In this document: positions 35,001-43,814 of the stretch, piece by piece
Layout of the letters: the number at the start of each line of letters is the position of its first letter
How positions within the stretch are numbered: the stretch's first letter is position 1
Origin: Glycomyces sp. YM15
Lineage (GTDB): Bacteria; Actinomycetota; Actinomycetes; Mycobacteriales; Micromonosporaceae
NCBI RefSeq assembly: GCF_016918015.1
Contig: NZ_JAERMK010000007.1
Span: 1-64,000, forward strand
DNA length: 64,000 bases
Direction of reading: 5' to 3'
Notes under the pieces: model-generated
What the model was told of the DNA's origin: nothing
Database searches by the model: none
Seen by the model: only the letters and a program-made list of their open reading frames with translations
Position numbers and translations under genes: made by a program

Positions 35001-36214
35001 AGCATGTCGAGGCCGATGCGCACGTACGGGTCCTTGCCGAGCGCGAGCGCACCGGCCTCGGCGAGCAGGCCCGCATCCTCAACGAGTTTGAACGTGTGGT
35101 CGAATCCCCAGAACCGGGCGGGCCAGTCGTCCTCGCTCGCGAGTGCCATCCGCATTGCAGTGGAGGCATGGTCGCTGGACTCCCTCCCTGCGCGCCGGTC
35201 GATCTCGGCCCGGACGAGCTCCGTACCGGCGGTGACCGGCGCACCGACGAGTGACGTGATGACCTCGCCTTCGTCCAGGAGCTCATTGTCGAGCGCGTGC
35301 AGGACCCAGCTGGCGCGCCCGATCGAGAGATGCTTCGGGTCCATCACCATGGCCCGCAGCGCAGCCCATGCGCGCTCGCCGTACTCGGGGGCGCAGCGGT
35401 ACTGCTGCACGAGCGCCCGCCGCTCCCGGAAGTCGGGCACGACCGGCACGTCCCCGTCCAATGCCAGTTCCCCGAAGACGGCCCGGAACGACTGCACCAG
35501 TTCCGGCTGCTCCCGCTCGTCGAGCACCGCGAGCAACCGCGCGCGGTACTCGTCTTGAGCGAGGATCCCGGTGTGCAGCAACCAGTAGACGGCAAGATGC
35601 GGGTCCACGGCCGTCAGCGGCAGCTCCGCCTCGAAGGCCCGACGCTCGGCCTCGGGGTTCGGCCAGAGGCGCATGTAGTGCCCGGCTCCGCTGGAGGCGA
35701 AATCCTCTGCCTGCTGCGTTGGCCTTCCCTCATGGATGAGCGGCTGGGCGAGGAACCACACCAGCCACTGGTAGCGGTCCGCCAGTTCCGTCGAGGTCGG
35801 TGCCGTCCCGTCGCGCTCGACCTCCTTCGGCGTGCCCCACGCCTCTCGAATGTCCCATTGGTCGCGGCCGTCGTTCTCGTCGGCGTCGGCCTCCTCGACC
35901 TCGCGCTTGAACGCCTTCCAATCCGCGAACGAATCGAACTGGAGCTCCAGGTCGCGGGTCTCGTGGCTCTGCCACCACACCTGCCCGCCGCCGCGCACGT
36001 CCACCAGCGTGTAGTCGTCGCCCTCATCGTCGACGACCACGAAGCCGCTCAAGGACTTGTCGACGGCGCCGAAGTACGCGTAGTTGATGTTGAGATGCGC
36101 CTCGACCAGGTCCTCGCTCCCGCCCGTCCAATAGGCGAGCAGGCTCGGATCGTGGTCGGCGATCGCAGTGGGCACGGGCATGCCGAAATGCCGGGAGGCG
36201 GTCGGATCGGTCAC
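32078..36214 (-). CDS. Giant HEAT-like/SMI1/WGR-domain protein
   Basis: GTG 36214 is chosen because AAGGA lies 7 bases upstream; the frame is open 38 codons further. The 1378-aa protein has an N-terminal region of unknown fold and a long central array of helical HEAT-like repeats (~350-800). An SMI1/KNR4-type segment lies near residues 1150-1200 (SEAEIAAFEAGREHPIPEQL, then REFWSQVGH). A C-terminal WGR domain (~1305-1378) follows, with NGRKFWEVV, YGTLGSDGK and DPAKAGKKAAKLIAAKEKQG. WGR is known from MolR-type regulators and PARPs, and SMI1 from toxin-immunity and signalling proteins. A 14-bp palindrome at 36250-36263 matches one upstream of the DUF4132 gene. Confidence 0.75.
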   Translation of the reverse strand: MTDPTASRHFGMPVPTAIADHDPSLLAYWTGGSEDLVEAHLNINYAYFGAVDKSLSGFVVVDDEGDDYTLVDVRGGGQVWWQSHETRDLELQFDSFADWKAFKREVEEADADENDGRDQWDIREAWGTPKEVERDGTAPTSTELADRYQWLVWFLAQPLIHEGRPTQQAEDFASSGAGHYMRLWPNPEAERRAFEAELPLTAVDPHLAVYWLLHTGILAQDEYRARLLAVLDEREQPELVQSFRAVFGELALDGDVPVVPDFRERRALVQQYRCAPEYGERAWAALRAMVMDPKHLSIGRASWVLHALDNELLDEGEVITSLVGAPVTAGTELVRAEIDRRAGRESSDHASTAMRMALASEDDWPARFWGFDHTFKLVEDAGLLAEAGALALGKDPYVRIGLDMLARAHELGADDAVLTAVELLGRRPLAEASTEVLKALKESPEAGREILGAVADPEVAEVLAQRLLCRADFDKLDAAAVEWAVTTTLAGSHPDRVELAGRGLEQLPLDALASVVKVLGDSVDAVDSPLVPVLARILERLPEPDAGDFLAGIQADDVKQAVFRILFPFAHEPVVFDAFMRLAAEPAPESTIEQLWEKLFNPFEESTYLLPRLTDEQAERAARAMIGTILEHPGIQARNTAGHQLYRFHHLGAQDFLLAALTEYGDRYAHATPGGRELSHGQTEESQLESVVDNLYSAVAKLKTPESRAALIERLWTERRSIWRMGNAIGDIYSPEVHVEVMRRLRETRDHLAAAYYAYALDDHVEKRHPKVKLLAEIATWPLPEEPEVRRQFKYALIVGIEAALAAKEFELVRTACSLAESMGDEAIEPDALVRHRDWTNPLDKDETKRALEQVLSGEADAVRRQLVQAGEAARAAGEPLVKITDEELETLAGCAVARRLLADKGTGEIWFLDTEGEMHAFDGYALTEPPFRIEPLGSEQTSAFLAGVEKRTEHAVLWAKGAQEVADLARYGERIAYHWGVNCGRLDGRGLVFDGSESAAAAYARLKATAEAAKFTEREPWYVPGTGAVKRRFHKPGGDVAEAMAFDPATFVVDAAKARELGQWELTAQRDEGYALSVIETTTWDGYKVREDLTVEEWIKARIRHDGQSPAWHVRSLSEIADYLGSHGFAEGGLSSLAVEIGSGASEAEIAAFEAGREHPIPEQLREFWSQVGHASWSLNGRGTRILSPAESIARRSEVRAAGAAMVAKLPPHVAESLLPVAASLDVLSVRPDGEPDLAFSAVPRSAEDDRVFVQLGGNLSDAWWERSLSWMFAVGALTAFAEAVVAAAPETRMLFGGQALGAGMSVRRFEADTKNGRKFWEVVTDPGLDFVATRYGTLGSDGKVDTKRYADPAKAGKKAAKLIAAKEKQGYREISA

Positions 36215-36249
36215 GGGGTTCCTTCGGGTCCGGTACGCGAGGATACATA

Positions 36250-36263
36250 CAAACGATCGTTTG
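36250..36263. promoter_or_regulatory. Palindromic operator upstream of the WGR gene
   Basis: CAAACGATCGTTTG is a perfect 14-bp palindrome 36 bases before the WGR start. It matches CAAGCGTTCGTTTG upstream of the DUF4132 gene (41346-41359) at 12 of 14 positions, at a similar distance and orientation. Confidence 0.55.
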
Positions 36264-36309
36264 GCGCGACGGTATCGTACGGCTGCGACATTCGACTGTT
36301 CGAAGACCG

Positions 36310-36480
36310 ACCCGTCGATGCCGCCCACACCTACGGCCGAGCGGAGGCGGTGGCCACGGTGGAGTGCTCCACCTGCTGTTGGGGGACGAATCCATGGACG
36401 CCGAACTCGCCCAGGCCATCACGAGATCACTGTTCGAGAACCGCGAGCTCCTGCACAGGGCGGCCGGCGAAGTCGTCCGG
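36310..36480 (+). pseudogene. Fragment of a TAXI solute-binding protein gene
   Basis: The plus strand reads AHTYGRAEAVATV, then after a one-base shift HLLLGDESMDAELAQAITRS and LFENRELL. This closely matches the intact TAXI protein at 47303-48262 (AHTYGQAEAVATV, LLLVHESMDAELAQDITESL), with high nucleotide identity. Only ~50 residues of the C-terminal region are present. It is a displaced duplicate with a frameshift, about 12 kb from the source-like gene. Confidence 0.65.
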
Positions 36481-36557
36481 CAGGCCGACCAGGTCAAGCA
36501 GTCCGACCACCCGGGCGGCCCTCCGGGTGAGACCTGCCCTCGCCCTATAGTCGGCGA

Positions 36558-37295
36558 ATGCCCTCACCCGACCCCTTGGCGGAGGCGATCGACCGGCTGT
36601 ATGCCGTGTTCGCGCCCGTGCCGAGGCCGACCGCGATCAATTGGTGCCCGTGCTGCCTCACCGAAGCGGAGGCGTCGCGGTTGCTCGGCCCCGTTCCGCT
36701 GCACGCGTTGACAGTCGATACGCTCCGGCCCTATGCCGACCACGTCCTGCTCACCGTCGGCGATGTCGCCGACTTCCGCCATTACCTTCCCCGGATCTTC
36801 GAGATCGCATGCACGAGCGGCTTCAACTGGCCTGACCTCGAACCGCTGGTCGGCCGACTGCGCATCGCGGAGTGGGCGAACTGGGCCGCCGACGAGCAAT
36901 CGGCCGTCCGCGGCCTCTTGCGAGCCTTCTGGCGGAAGACCCTCGCCGCCTACCCCGGCTTCCCCGACGCCGAGACAGTGCTGTGCGCCATCGCCAACGC
37001 AGAGGACGACCTCACCCCCTATCTGGACGAGTGGGCGGCGGCGCTGCGGCAGCCGGCCGCGGCAGCCGCATTGCTGGACCTGCTGGGTTACTCGACTCGC
37101 CTGCGCGCCGGCGCGTTGCGCTTGGCGAACGCCTTCTGGGACGACCATGACGAACAGGTCGTCCGGTGGTTCACCGGTCCCGCGTTGAGGAAAGCCGTCG
37201 GCGACGCGTTCACCGCCGCCGACGCTGAAGCGACCATGCAGACGCTGGCGGACCTCGACGAACTGCTCGGCGTACATGCACAGCACCGAGTATGA
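36558..37295 (+). CDS. Unknown 245-aa protein between the two giant genes
   Basis: ATG 36558 starts a soluble, helix-rich protein with a CPCC motif in NWCPCCLTEAEASRLLG (residues ~29-45), which could bind zinc or be redox-active. Later segments include FRHYLPRIFEIACTSGFNWP and ADEQSAVRGLLRAFW. Coding character is strong, but I do not recognise a family. It is oriented opposite to the giant genes and lies beside the TAXI fragment and the broken DUF4132 copy. Confidence 0.65.
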   Translation: MPSPDPLAEAIDRLYAVFAPVPRPTAINWCPCCLTEAEASRLLGPVPLHALTVDTLRPYADHVLLTVGDVADFRHYLPRIFEIACTSGFNWPDLEPLVGRLRIAEWANWAADEQSAVRGLLRAFWRKTLAAYPGFPDAETVLCAIANAEDDLTPYLDEWAAALRQPAAAAALLDLLGYSTRLRAGALRLANAFWDDHDEQVVRWFTGPALRKAVGDAFTAADAEATMQTLADLDELLGVHAQHRV

Positions 37296-37319
37296 GCGTT
37301 GACGGCCAGGCCAGAGCCG

Positions 37320-37989
37320 TCATCCGGCCCCGGTGACGCGCCAGGGAAGTCCTCGATCGGCCGCAGGTTCCGCGTCGAGCAGGCTTGTGACCTGCGTGAT
37401 CGTCTCACTGGGGGTCTCGTGGCCGCGGCGTCGTCGCTGGGCAGCAAGGCGATGCCCTTGAGGACGGTGCGGCGCTATTCGGCGGAGGGCGGGGCGGACT
37501 GTTCGAGCGTCGCAGCCAGGATCGGCAGACTGGCGGTACCGATCCCGTCCATGAGGGCGGCGACAGCGGTCCGGTCCACCGTGTGGCGGTCGATCTTGGA
37601 CAGACCGGCGGCGGCCGGATGCTCGGGCGCTCGACCGCATGCCAGACGTTCAGGTCCTCACGAACCCAACCGCGGTTGTCGCGGTACTCGGTTCGGGCAG
37701 TGGTGGGTGCGTGCGGTGACGGCCCCGGCGCCGCGCGGATCCGGTTCGTCCGCGAGATAGGCGTGGGCGGCGTCGGTGTAGCCGGCGTACTCGGATGTGG
37801 CCAGCGCCGGCGGAGCCGCTGATCGTAGCGCCGCAGAAGGTTCTTGACGTCGGCGGCGGCCCTTGCGTAGAGCCGCAGATCGGGGTGGAGCCGTCTGCCG
37901 CGCTTCGGAAGCAGCAGCGCGGTCCAGGTGTCGGGCAGGACGAGCTCGTCCTCGTCGGGGAGGGGGGCCACGGTCTGGTTCTCCTTCAC
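37320..37989 (-). pseudogene. Frameshifted, truncated DUF4132 paralogue
   Basis: GTG 37989 overlaps the stop of the intact DUF4132 gene (GTGA). The first ~60 residues (LPDTWTALLLPKRGRRLHPD) parallel the intact copy (LPDSWTAHLLPWRGKRLGPD). The frame is then lost. In another frame, around 37430-37560, the segment AALMDGIGTASLPILAATLE and LKGIALLPSDDAA parallels VAMLVDAMGVDALPVLGATL and LQAIGLLPGDAAP of the intact protein. The rest is deleted. It is the remnant of a tandem duplicate that was once coupled in the same operon. Confidence 0.7.
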
Positions 37990-40900
37990 GAGGTCTGGGT
38001 GATCCGGGCGAGGCCGATGAGGATCTCGGAGGCGGACACCGGGTCGATCTCGGTCGGATGCGAGCGCCCTTGCCGCTCGTACGCCGAGTAGTCCTCGATG
38101 TGGGACAGGCAGACTCCGACGACGTGCTGCTCCGGCAGCTCAGCAGGGTTGCCGGCGTAGATGCCCGGGTCGAGCGAGAGGACGACGAACCCGCCTCCTG
38201 GCAGCGGGAAGCACAGGCCCGGTTCGCAACCGCCGTCCTCCGGGGCGGCGCGCTGCCAGCCCCAGTGGGTCATGCCGAGGAGCCGCACCGATTCGACTGT
38301 GGCGCCGACGAAGCGGGTGAGCCGCCCGGTAGCCAGCTCCTCCTCGGTGAAGGCCATGACGGGCCTGCCGAGCTGGTCGAACGGCTGGAGGATCTCGTAG
38401 TCGGCCAGGATCTGGCCCCACACGCTGAGGTCGGTGCCGAGCCGCGCCGGGTGGATGAGGCTGACGGTCGCGTCCTCGGGCAGGGTGAAGTCCTCTTCCT
38501 CGACGTCGGTGAGGCTCTTGTCCTCGGCGATACGGAAGGCCGCCTGCGTGCCGTCGGTCTCGGCGAGCCAGATGAGGCGGCGGGCGAGGTGCGAGGTGAG
38601 CGGGTGGTCGACGAAGAAGGCGCGGAACTCGGCCGCGGTCCAGGAGCGTCCGGCGATCATCGCGCGTTCGAGGCGCCCGATCTGGTCCTTGGCGACGGTG
38701 CGCAGGTCTTTCTTCAACTGTGAGAAGCGTTTGCGGGCGGCCTCGGCCAGTTCCGCGTCGTCCGACGCCCCGGGCTTCGGCAGGTCTTTGCGCGGCTTGC
38801 CGTCCATGTCGGTGACGAACGGTTTCAGCTGCTCGTCGAGGCCGACCTTGAACTGGCGGGGGCCGTAGTCCAGGACCAAGGCGGAGCCGCCTTCCTCGGA
38901 GGGGCCGCCGAGGCCGAAGTCCGGCACGAGCCGGTCGCCGAGTTGATCGGTGGTCAATCCCAGGTCCGCGGCGATCATCTGGATCAGCTCGGTCGCCTTC
39001 TCCTTGAGCGCCTTGAACTTCACCTTCTCGGAGATCCCGTGGATCGCGCGCAGCGCCGCTTCGGTGCCGATCGCTCCGAGGACCTCCAGGCCCGCCACGG
39101 CCCGCTTGTGCTGGGACTGACCCGGCCAGGCGCGGACCATCGGCGTGAGTTCACGAACCGCGTCGTCACCGCCGAAGTGCGTGAGCTGCGTCAGCGCCCA
39201 CCCGTCCTTGGACGGCGCGTCGGCGGCGATCCACAGCTCGAACAGTGCCCAGGAGAACGCGGCGAGCGAGTCGCGGTCGCACGTCTCGGCGACGACATCG
39301 ATTCCGGCGTAGGGCGAATCGGGGGAGGCGAGCGAGAGAACCGTGGTCAGGTGCCGGACGGATTCGGCCGGGAGCGCCGTCTCGCGATCCTTGAGCAGGA
39401 CCTGCGGCAGCATCGCGGGGTCGGCCCAGACAGGGGCCTTGGGGATCTTGATCTCGCCGGGGTCGAGCGGGTCGGCGTCGATCAGCGCGCCGATCGCGGC
39501 GACGGCCTCGTCGCCGTACTCCTTGGCGGCATCGACGACCACCGAGGCACCGTGGACGGCGATGAGGTGCCGCAGTGCGTTCGCGGCGTTGCGGCGCAAC
39601 GTCTTGTCGCTGCCCAGCGCGTCGGGAACGAGCAGATGCGCGGCCGCGGCGCTGTGCCGGACGAACCACTGTCTGGCCAAGGGCCGCAGGGACTTGAGCC
39701 GGGTCAGTCTGTCGGCGGCGAGCCGCGCCGCCTCCAGGTTCTGGATCGGCATGATCGCCGGGGTGTAGCTCGTGCCGCGTTTGAGATGCGGCGTCAAGCG
39801 CTCGAGCACCCGGAGTCCGAACCGGCCGAGCATCCGCTCGATCTCGATCACGTGCGGGTCCTCGGCCGAGCCGTCCCATTTGTCGAGCAGTTCCTCGGCG
39901 ACGTCGAACGGCGCCCACGCGAAGAAGTAGGTCGCGTCCCGGAACCGCGAATGCTTACGGGCGCGGGCGATATCGTTGTCCCAGAAGCCATCCTGGATCC
40001 AGCTGATGTCCTCTTCCTGAAGCCCGGCCCAGCGCAGCCGCTCCTCCTCGGTCCAGACGAGACGGTCCGCCAACGAGGGCGCGAGCCCTTCGATGACCAC
40101 CTCTTTCCGCTTGGCGCGCTTCCTTGCCCAGGGCGGGGACACCAGCAGCGGAGGCAGCGCCTCACCAGGTGCGGACGGAACGAGCAGGGAGTCGTCCACG
40201 AGCTCGGCGATCGCTTCCCGGTGCCAGGACTCGAGGTCCTGCGCTGCGGCTTCGAGCAGCCCCGGGGCGGTCCTGGCGAACCCGGCGAGTTTGACTCGCA
40301 GCCCCGGTGCGGCGTCGCGGGAGCGCTGGGCGACGGCCCGAGCCACCCGCTCGGGAGTCAGTGCGGCCATCGCGAACAGCGCGTTGAGCGTGCCGGGCAC
40401 CCGCAGGTGGTCGATCAGGAACAGCGGTGCGGCGTCGCCCGGCAGCAGGCCGATCGCCTGCAGCACCAGGGAGCGCTGGGCGGCCGTGAGCGCTTCGGCC
40501 TGCGTCAGGGTCGCGCCGAGCACCGGCAGGGCGTCGACCCCCATGGCGTCGACCAGCATCGCCACGGTCTGCTCGCTGAGGGCGTCCTTGCGGATGAACG
40601 GCCGCTTGGCGGCGGCGACGTGCTCAGGGGTGGTGGCCATGGACCGCAGGGCCCACTCGAAGCCGACCCCCGCCGACTGGTCGGCGCAGGCCTCCGCGAC
40701 CCAGTCGAGCTCGGTGGGCATGAGCAGCGCCGCGGCGATGCGCCGCACCGGACTCGTGCGGTGCGCCCCGACCGCTGCGACGGCCGCCGCGTACTCGCTG
40801 CCGCTAGCGCGCGCGAGGAGCGCGCGCACGCGGATGATCGTGTCGCGCATGTAGAACCAGTACCAGGCCGCATGGTGCGGTTCGATCTCGCCGAGATGCT

Positions 40901-41318
40901 TGTCCGCGATGATCTTCCGGTAATCGGGGAACCAGCTCTGGAGCGGCATCGCCCCGACCGTCGCCGCTGCGGCGAACGGCAGGCCGTGCTCGCGGAGCCA
41001 CGCGTCCAGGTGCAGGTTGCGCCGGTCCGGGGCGATCTGGCCCGAGTACTGACCCGACTCGGCGACGTTCAAGACCACGGCCGCGCCCTCGGGACTCGGG
41101 CTGCCGTCGAGGTGTTCGAGGGCCGCGTCGGCCCACCGCTTGTTCTCGGGCCGGCGCAGCGCCGTCTCGATCCGGCTGCGGTGGTGGGCGATCCGCTCGG
41201 CGACCTGGGTCGGCGCGGTGGCGTCGGTGTCGATGTCGGGACCGAGGCGCTTGCCGCGCCACGGCAGGAGGTGCGCAGTCCAGCTGTCAGGAAGGCGAAC
41301 GGGGTCGTTGTGTTCCAT
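37986..41318 (-). CDS. DUF4132-domain protein (MolR-like), 1110 aa
   Basis: ATG 41318 (MEHNDPVRLPDSWTAHLLP) is the likely start, with ATG 41330 as alternative. The N-terminal two thirds are helical repeats. The DUF4132 region is near residues 835-1000 (QIGRLERAMIAGRSWTAAEF, RAFFVDHPLTSHLARRLIW, ILQPFDQLGRPV), as in the MolR protein family, which usually combines WGR and DUF4132 in one chain. Here the WGR domain sits on the separate giant protein at 32078. The shared upstream palindrome (41346-41359) suggests the two proteins are co-regulated and may work together. Function is unknown. Confidence 0.8.
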   Translation of the reverse strand: MEHNDPVRLPDSWTAHLLPWRGKRLGPDIDTDATAPTQVAERIAHHRSRIETALRRPENKRWADAALEHLDGSPSPEGAAVVLNVAESGQYSGQIAPDRRNLHLDAWLREHGLPFAAAATVGAMPLQSWFPDYRKIIADKHLGEIEPHHAAWYWFYMRDTIIRVRALLARASGSEYAAAVAAVGAHRTSPVRRIAAALLMPTELDWVAEACADQSAGVGFEWALRSMATTPEHVAAAKRPFIRKDALSEQTVAMLVDAMGVDALPVLGATLTQAEALTAAQRSLVLQAIGLLPGDAAPLFLIDHLRVPGTLNALFAMAALTPERVARAVAQRSRDAAPGLRVKLAGFARTAPGLLEAAAQDLESWHREAIAELVDDSLLVPSAPGEALPPLLVSPPWARKRAKRKEVVIEGLAPSLADRLVWTEEERLRWAGLQEEDISWIQDGFWDNDIARARKHSRFRDATYFFAWAPFDVAEELLDKWDGSAEDPHVIEIERMLGRFGLRVLERLTPHLKRGTSYTPAIMPIQNLEAARLAADRLTRLKSLRPLARQWFVRHSAAAAHLLVPDALGSDKTLRRNAANALRHLIAVHGASVVVDAAKEYGDEAVAAIGALIDADPLDPGEIKIPKAPVWADPAMLPQVLLKDRETALPAESVRHLTTVLSLASPDSPYAGIDVVAETCDRDSLAAFSWALFELWIAADAPSKDGWALTQLTHFGGDDAVRELTPMVRAWPGQSQHKRAVAGLEVLGAIGTEAALRAIHGISEKVKFKALKEKATELIQMIAADLGLTTDQLGDRLVPDFGLGGPSEEGGSALVLDYGPRQFKVGLDEQLKPFVTDMDGKPRKDLPKPGASDDAELAEAARKRFSQLKKDLRTVAKDQIGRLERAMIAGRSWTAAEFRAFFVDHPLTSHLARRLIWLAETDGTQAAFRIAEDKSLTDVEEEDFTLPEDATVSLIHPARLGTDLSVWGQILADYEILQPFDQLGRPVMAFTEEELATGRLTRFVGATVESVRLLGMTHWGWQRAAPEDGGCEPGLCFPLPGGGFVVLSLDPGIYAGNPAELPEQHVVGVCLSHIEDYSAYERQGRSHPTEIDPVSASEILIGLARITQTS

Positions 41319-41345
41319 GCGAGTGAGCATAGAAAAGGGGACCGA

Positions 41346-41359
41346 CAAGCGTTCGTTTG
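41346..41359. promoter_or_regulatory. Palindromic operator upstream of the DUF4132 gene
   Basis: CAAGCGTTCGTTTG, 28 bases before the DUF4132 start, is a 12-of-14 match to the perfect palindrome at 36250-36263 and lies at a comparable distance from its gene. Confidence 0.5.
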
Positions 41360-41645
41360 GTGAAACCGTGTGGCTTCCGTGAACCTGTCGTTGCCGGTCA
41401 GGGGAGGCGTACGTCCGGCGGCAGCTTGTCGACCACGATGAGCCCGCCCGGACCGCGGCCCCTCGGTGCCGGCCCCTCCGGGAGATGCCGAACGCTCCCG
41501 GCAGGCCCATCGTCGCGCGAACCGAGTACATAGGACTCTGACCGAGCTGTGCCGTCCCGCAGACTGCGGGCCTCCAAGGGCTTGAAGGTGTGCCGCCCTA
41601 CTGCGGCGTAGGAGACCGCGCCGCGGAGGGGCCGACCGCCGCTGT
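41360..41645. other. Intergenic stretch
   Basis: About 285 bases upstream of the DUF4132 gene and downstream of the TRAP permease gene. No gene is seen. It ends at the TRAP terminator hairpin. Confidence 0.35.
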
Positions 41646-41682
41646 CGGTGTCGCACCGAGCTCATGGAGCGGTGCGACACCG
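41646..41682 (-). terminator. Terminator of the TAXI-TRAP operon
   Basis: CGGTGTCGCACC (41646-41657) pairs perfectly with GGTGCGACACCG (41671-41682): a 12-bp stem with 13-nt loop, 12 bases past the permease stop. Confidence 0.75.
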
Positions 41683-41694
41683 TTCGCACCACTC

Positions 41695-43683
41695 TCAACG
41701 GTGCGCCGGCTCGGCGGTCCGATGCCGCCACAGCTGCACGCCCGCCACCGCCAGGACCAGCGCCAACCCGATCGCGTCGAACACGAACCGGGGTGCCACG
41801 ATCAGCGCCATGGCCGCGACCATGGCCACGCGCTCGACGAGCGTGGTCCTGGTGAGCCAGTAGCCTTCCAGCGCCACGGCGAACGCGAACAGTCCACCCA
41901 TGCCGGTGACCACCGCCAGCGCCACCTCCGCGGGGCTGCCGTTGAGCAGGAGCGGCGAATACGCCATGAGCAGCGGTATCAGATAGAGGCCCTTGGCGAA
42001 CTTCCACGCCGAGAAGCTGGTCCTCATCGGACTGGCTCCGGCGATGCCCGCAGCGGTGAATCCCGCCAGCGCCACCGGAGGCGTGACGTTCGAGTCCTGG
42101 CTCAGCCAGTAGATGATCATGTGGGCGACGATGATCGGCAGCCCCAGGTCGAGCAGTGCCGGGCCGGCGAGCACCGCCAGCACCACGTAGGAGGCGGTCA
42201 CCGGGAGGCCGAGGCCGAGCACCAAGGAGGCGAGGGCGATCATCAGCAGCATCAGCAGCAGGTTCTCACCCGCGAAGTCGACCATCATGCCGGAGAATCG
42301 CAGGCCCAGGCCGGTGAGCCCGACCATTCCCACCACGATTCCGGCCGCGGCCGTCGCCACCGACACGGTGAGCGTGTTCCGGGCCGCCAGTACGAAGACC
42401 TCGGCGAGATCGCGCAGGCTCAGTCGGCTGGACCGTCGCAGCATGGCCACCACGAACAGGGCGACGACCGCCCAGAGTCCGGCCTTGATCGGCGCGACGT
42501 ATTGGAACAGCAGGTACACCAGCAGTGCGAACGGCGCCAGGAAGTGGAAGCCTTGGGCGAGAATCGTTCTGGCCCGAGGGAGCGACCCGGCCGGAATGCC
42601 GCCGATGCCCTGCTTGCGGGCCAGGATGTCCACGAAGAGGAAGACGACGGCGAAGTACATCAGCGCCGGGATGATGGCGACCAGCGCGATCTCGGCGTAG
42701 GGGACGCCGATCATCTCGGCCATCACGAAGGCGCCCGCGCCCATGATGGGCGGCAGGAGCTGTCCACCGGTGGACGCGGCCGCCTCCACTCCGCCGGCGT
42801 CGTGCGCCTTGTAGCCGACCCTCTTCATCATCGGGATCGTGAACGCGCCCGTGGTGACGGTGTTGGCGATGGCGCTGCCGGAGATCGAACCCATGAAGGC
42901 GCTGCCCACGACGGCGCCCTTCGCGGGACCTCCGCGGTACTTCCCGGTCAGGCAGTTCGCCAGGTCGATGAAGAAGTTGCCGCCTCCGGTCTTCTCCAGC
43001 AGCGCACCGAAGAAGATGAACATGAAGACGAACGTGGCCGCCACCCCGAGTGCGAGACCGTAGATGCCCTCCTGGAACAGGAAGCTGTGGTAGGAGATCC
43101 GCTGGAAGGTGTATCCGCGGTGCGCGAGGAAGTCGGGGAGCAGCGGCCCGATCCAGGCATACGCCAGGAACACGGCCACCAGAACGCTCATGAACAGGCC
43201 GATGGTCCGGCGGCACGCCTCCAGGAGCAGCAGGACCATCACCGTGCCCATGGCGACGTCGAGGTCGCTGGGGTCGCCGATGCGCAGCAGGATCGAGTCG
43301 TATTCGACCACGGGGTAGAGGCTGACTGCCACGGCGACCGCGACGAGGACGAGGTCTGCGATGGCCATCGGCAGGCGGCGTGCCCATCGCCGCTTGGCGG
43401 CGGGTTTGAGCATGAACACCAGCACCAGCACGAACATCAGGTGGACCACGCGCTGGTGGTAGGAGTTCAGCGACAGGAACAGCGCGGTGTAGAGCTGGAA
43501 CGCGCCGAGCAGGACGGCCACCGCGAGGACGACGACGCCCGCCGGTCGGGCGAGGGCGGTCTCGCCCCAGCGGTCGGCGGCCAGGCGCTGCCACAGCGGC
43601 CGCGGGTCGGGCGGTTCGGGGACGTTCGCTTCGACTTGCTTCGGTTTTTCGGCGTCCGGCAGGGACCGGGCGGATTTGGACAT
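41695..43683 (-). CDS. TRAP transporter permease, fused 4TM/12TM (TAXI type)
   Basis: The 662-aa polytopic protein has a ~55-residue cytosolic N-terminus. Four membrane segments of the small (DctQ-like) part come next, then the large DctM-like part with GSAFMGSISGSAIANTVTTG, GGVEAAASTGGQLLPPIMGA and VTASYVVLAVLAG. These are hallmarks of the fused permease of TAXI-TRAP systems. It uses ion gradients to import a small acid or similar solute delivered by the TAXI binding protein encoded just upstream. Together with the divergent two-component genes it forms a complete sensing-and-uptake unit. Confidence 0.9.
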   Translation of the reverse strand: MSKSARSLPDAEKPKQVEANVPEPPDPRPLWQRLAADRWGETALARPAGVVVLAVAVLLGAFQLYTALFLSLNSYHQRVVHLMFVLVLVFMLKPAAKRRWARRLPMAIADLVLVAVAVAVSLYPVVEYDSILLRIGDPSDLDVAMGTVMVLLLLEACRRTIGLFMSVLVAVFLAYAWIGPLLPDFLAHRGYTFQRISYHSFLFQEGIYGLALGVAATFVFMFIFFGALLEKTGGGNFFIDLANCLTGKYRGGPAKGAVVGSAFMGSISGSAIANTVTTGAFTIPMMKRVGYKAHDAGGVEAAASTGGQLLPPIMGAGAFVMAEMIGVPYAEIALVAIIPALMYFAVVFLFVDILARKQGIGGIPAGSLPRARTILAQGFHFLAPFALLVYLLFQYVAPIKAGLWAVVALFVVAMLRRSSRLSLRDLAEVFVLAARNTLTVSVATAAAGIVVGMVGLTGLGLRFSGMMVDFAGENLLLMLLMIALASLVLGLGLPVTASYVVLAVLAGPALLDLGLPIIVAHMIIYWLSQDSNVTPPVALAGFTAAGIAGASPMRTSFSAWKFAKGLYLIPLLMAYSPLLLNGSPAEVALAVVTGMGGLFAFAVALEGYWLTRTTLVERVAMVAAMALIVAPRFVFDAIGLALVLAVAGVQLWRHRTAEPAHR

Positions 43684-43814
43684 CGGGTTCTCCGAGTTTC
43701 GCGGGGGCTTTGAACGGTGCGGAGCGGCGGCGGACCGCGCCAGCGGGAGTGCCGCCGCCGCTCGCGCTTGGAGGGGGAGTGGTCGTGGCGGCGGCCCGAT
43801 GCCGGGCCGGTCCG

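Noticed and set aside
38943-41363. 806-codon plus-strand frame across the DUF4132 gene
   Set aside because: Composition is typical of antisense shadows (R/G/H/Q-rich) and it crosses the DUF4132 start and operator without signals of its own.
41590-43713. 707-codon plus-strand frame across the TRAP permease
   Set aside because: Its charged, His/Glu/Asp/Gln-rich translation is the complement of hydrophobic membrane codons; the permease on the other strand is certain.
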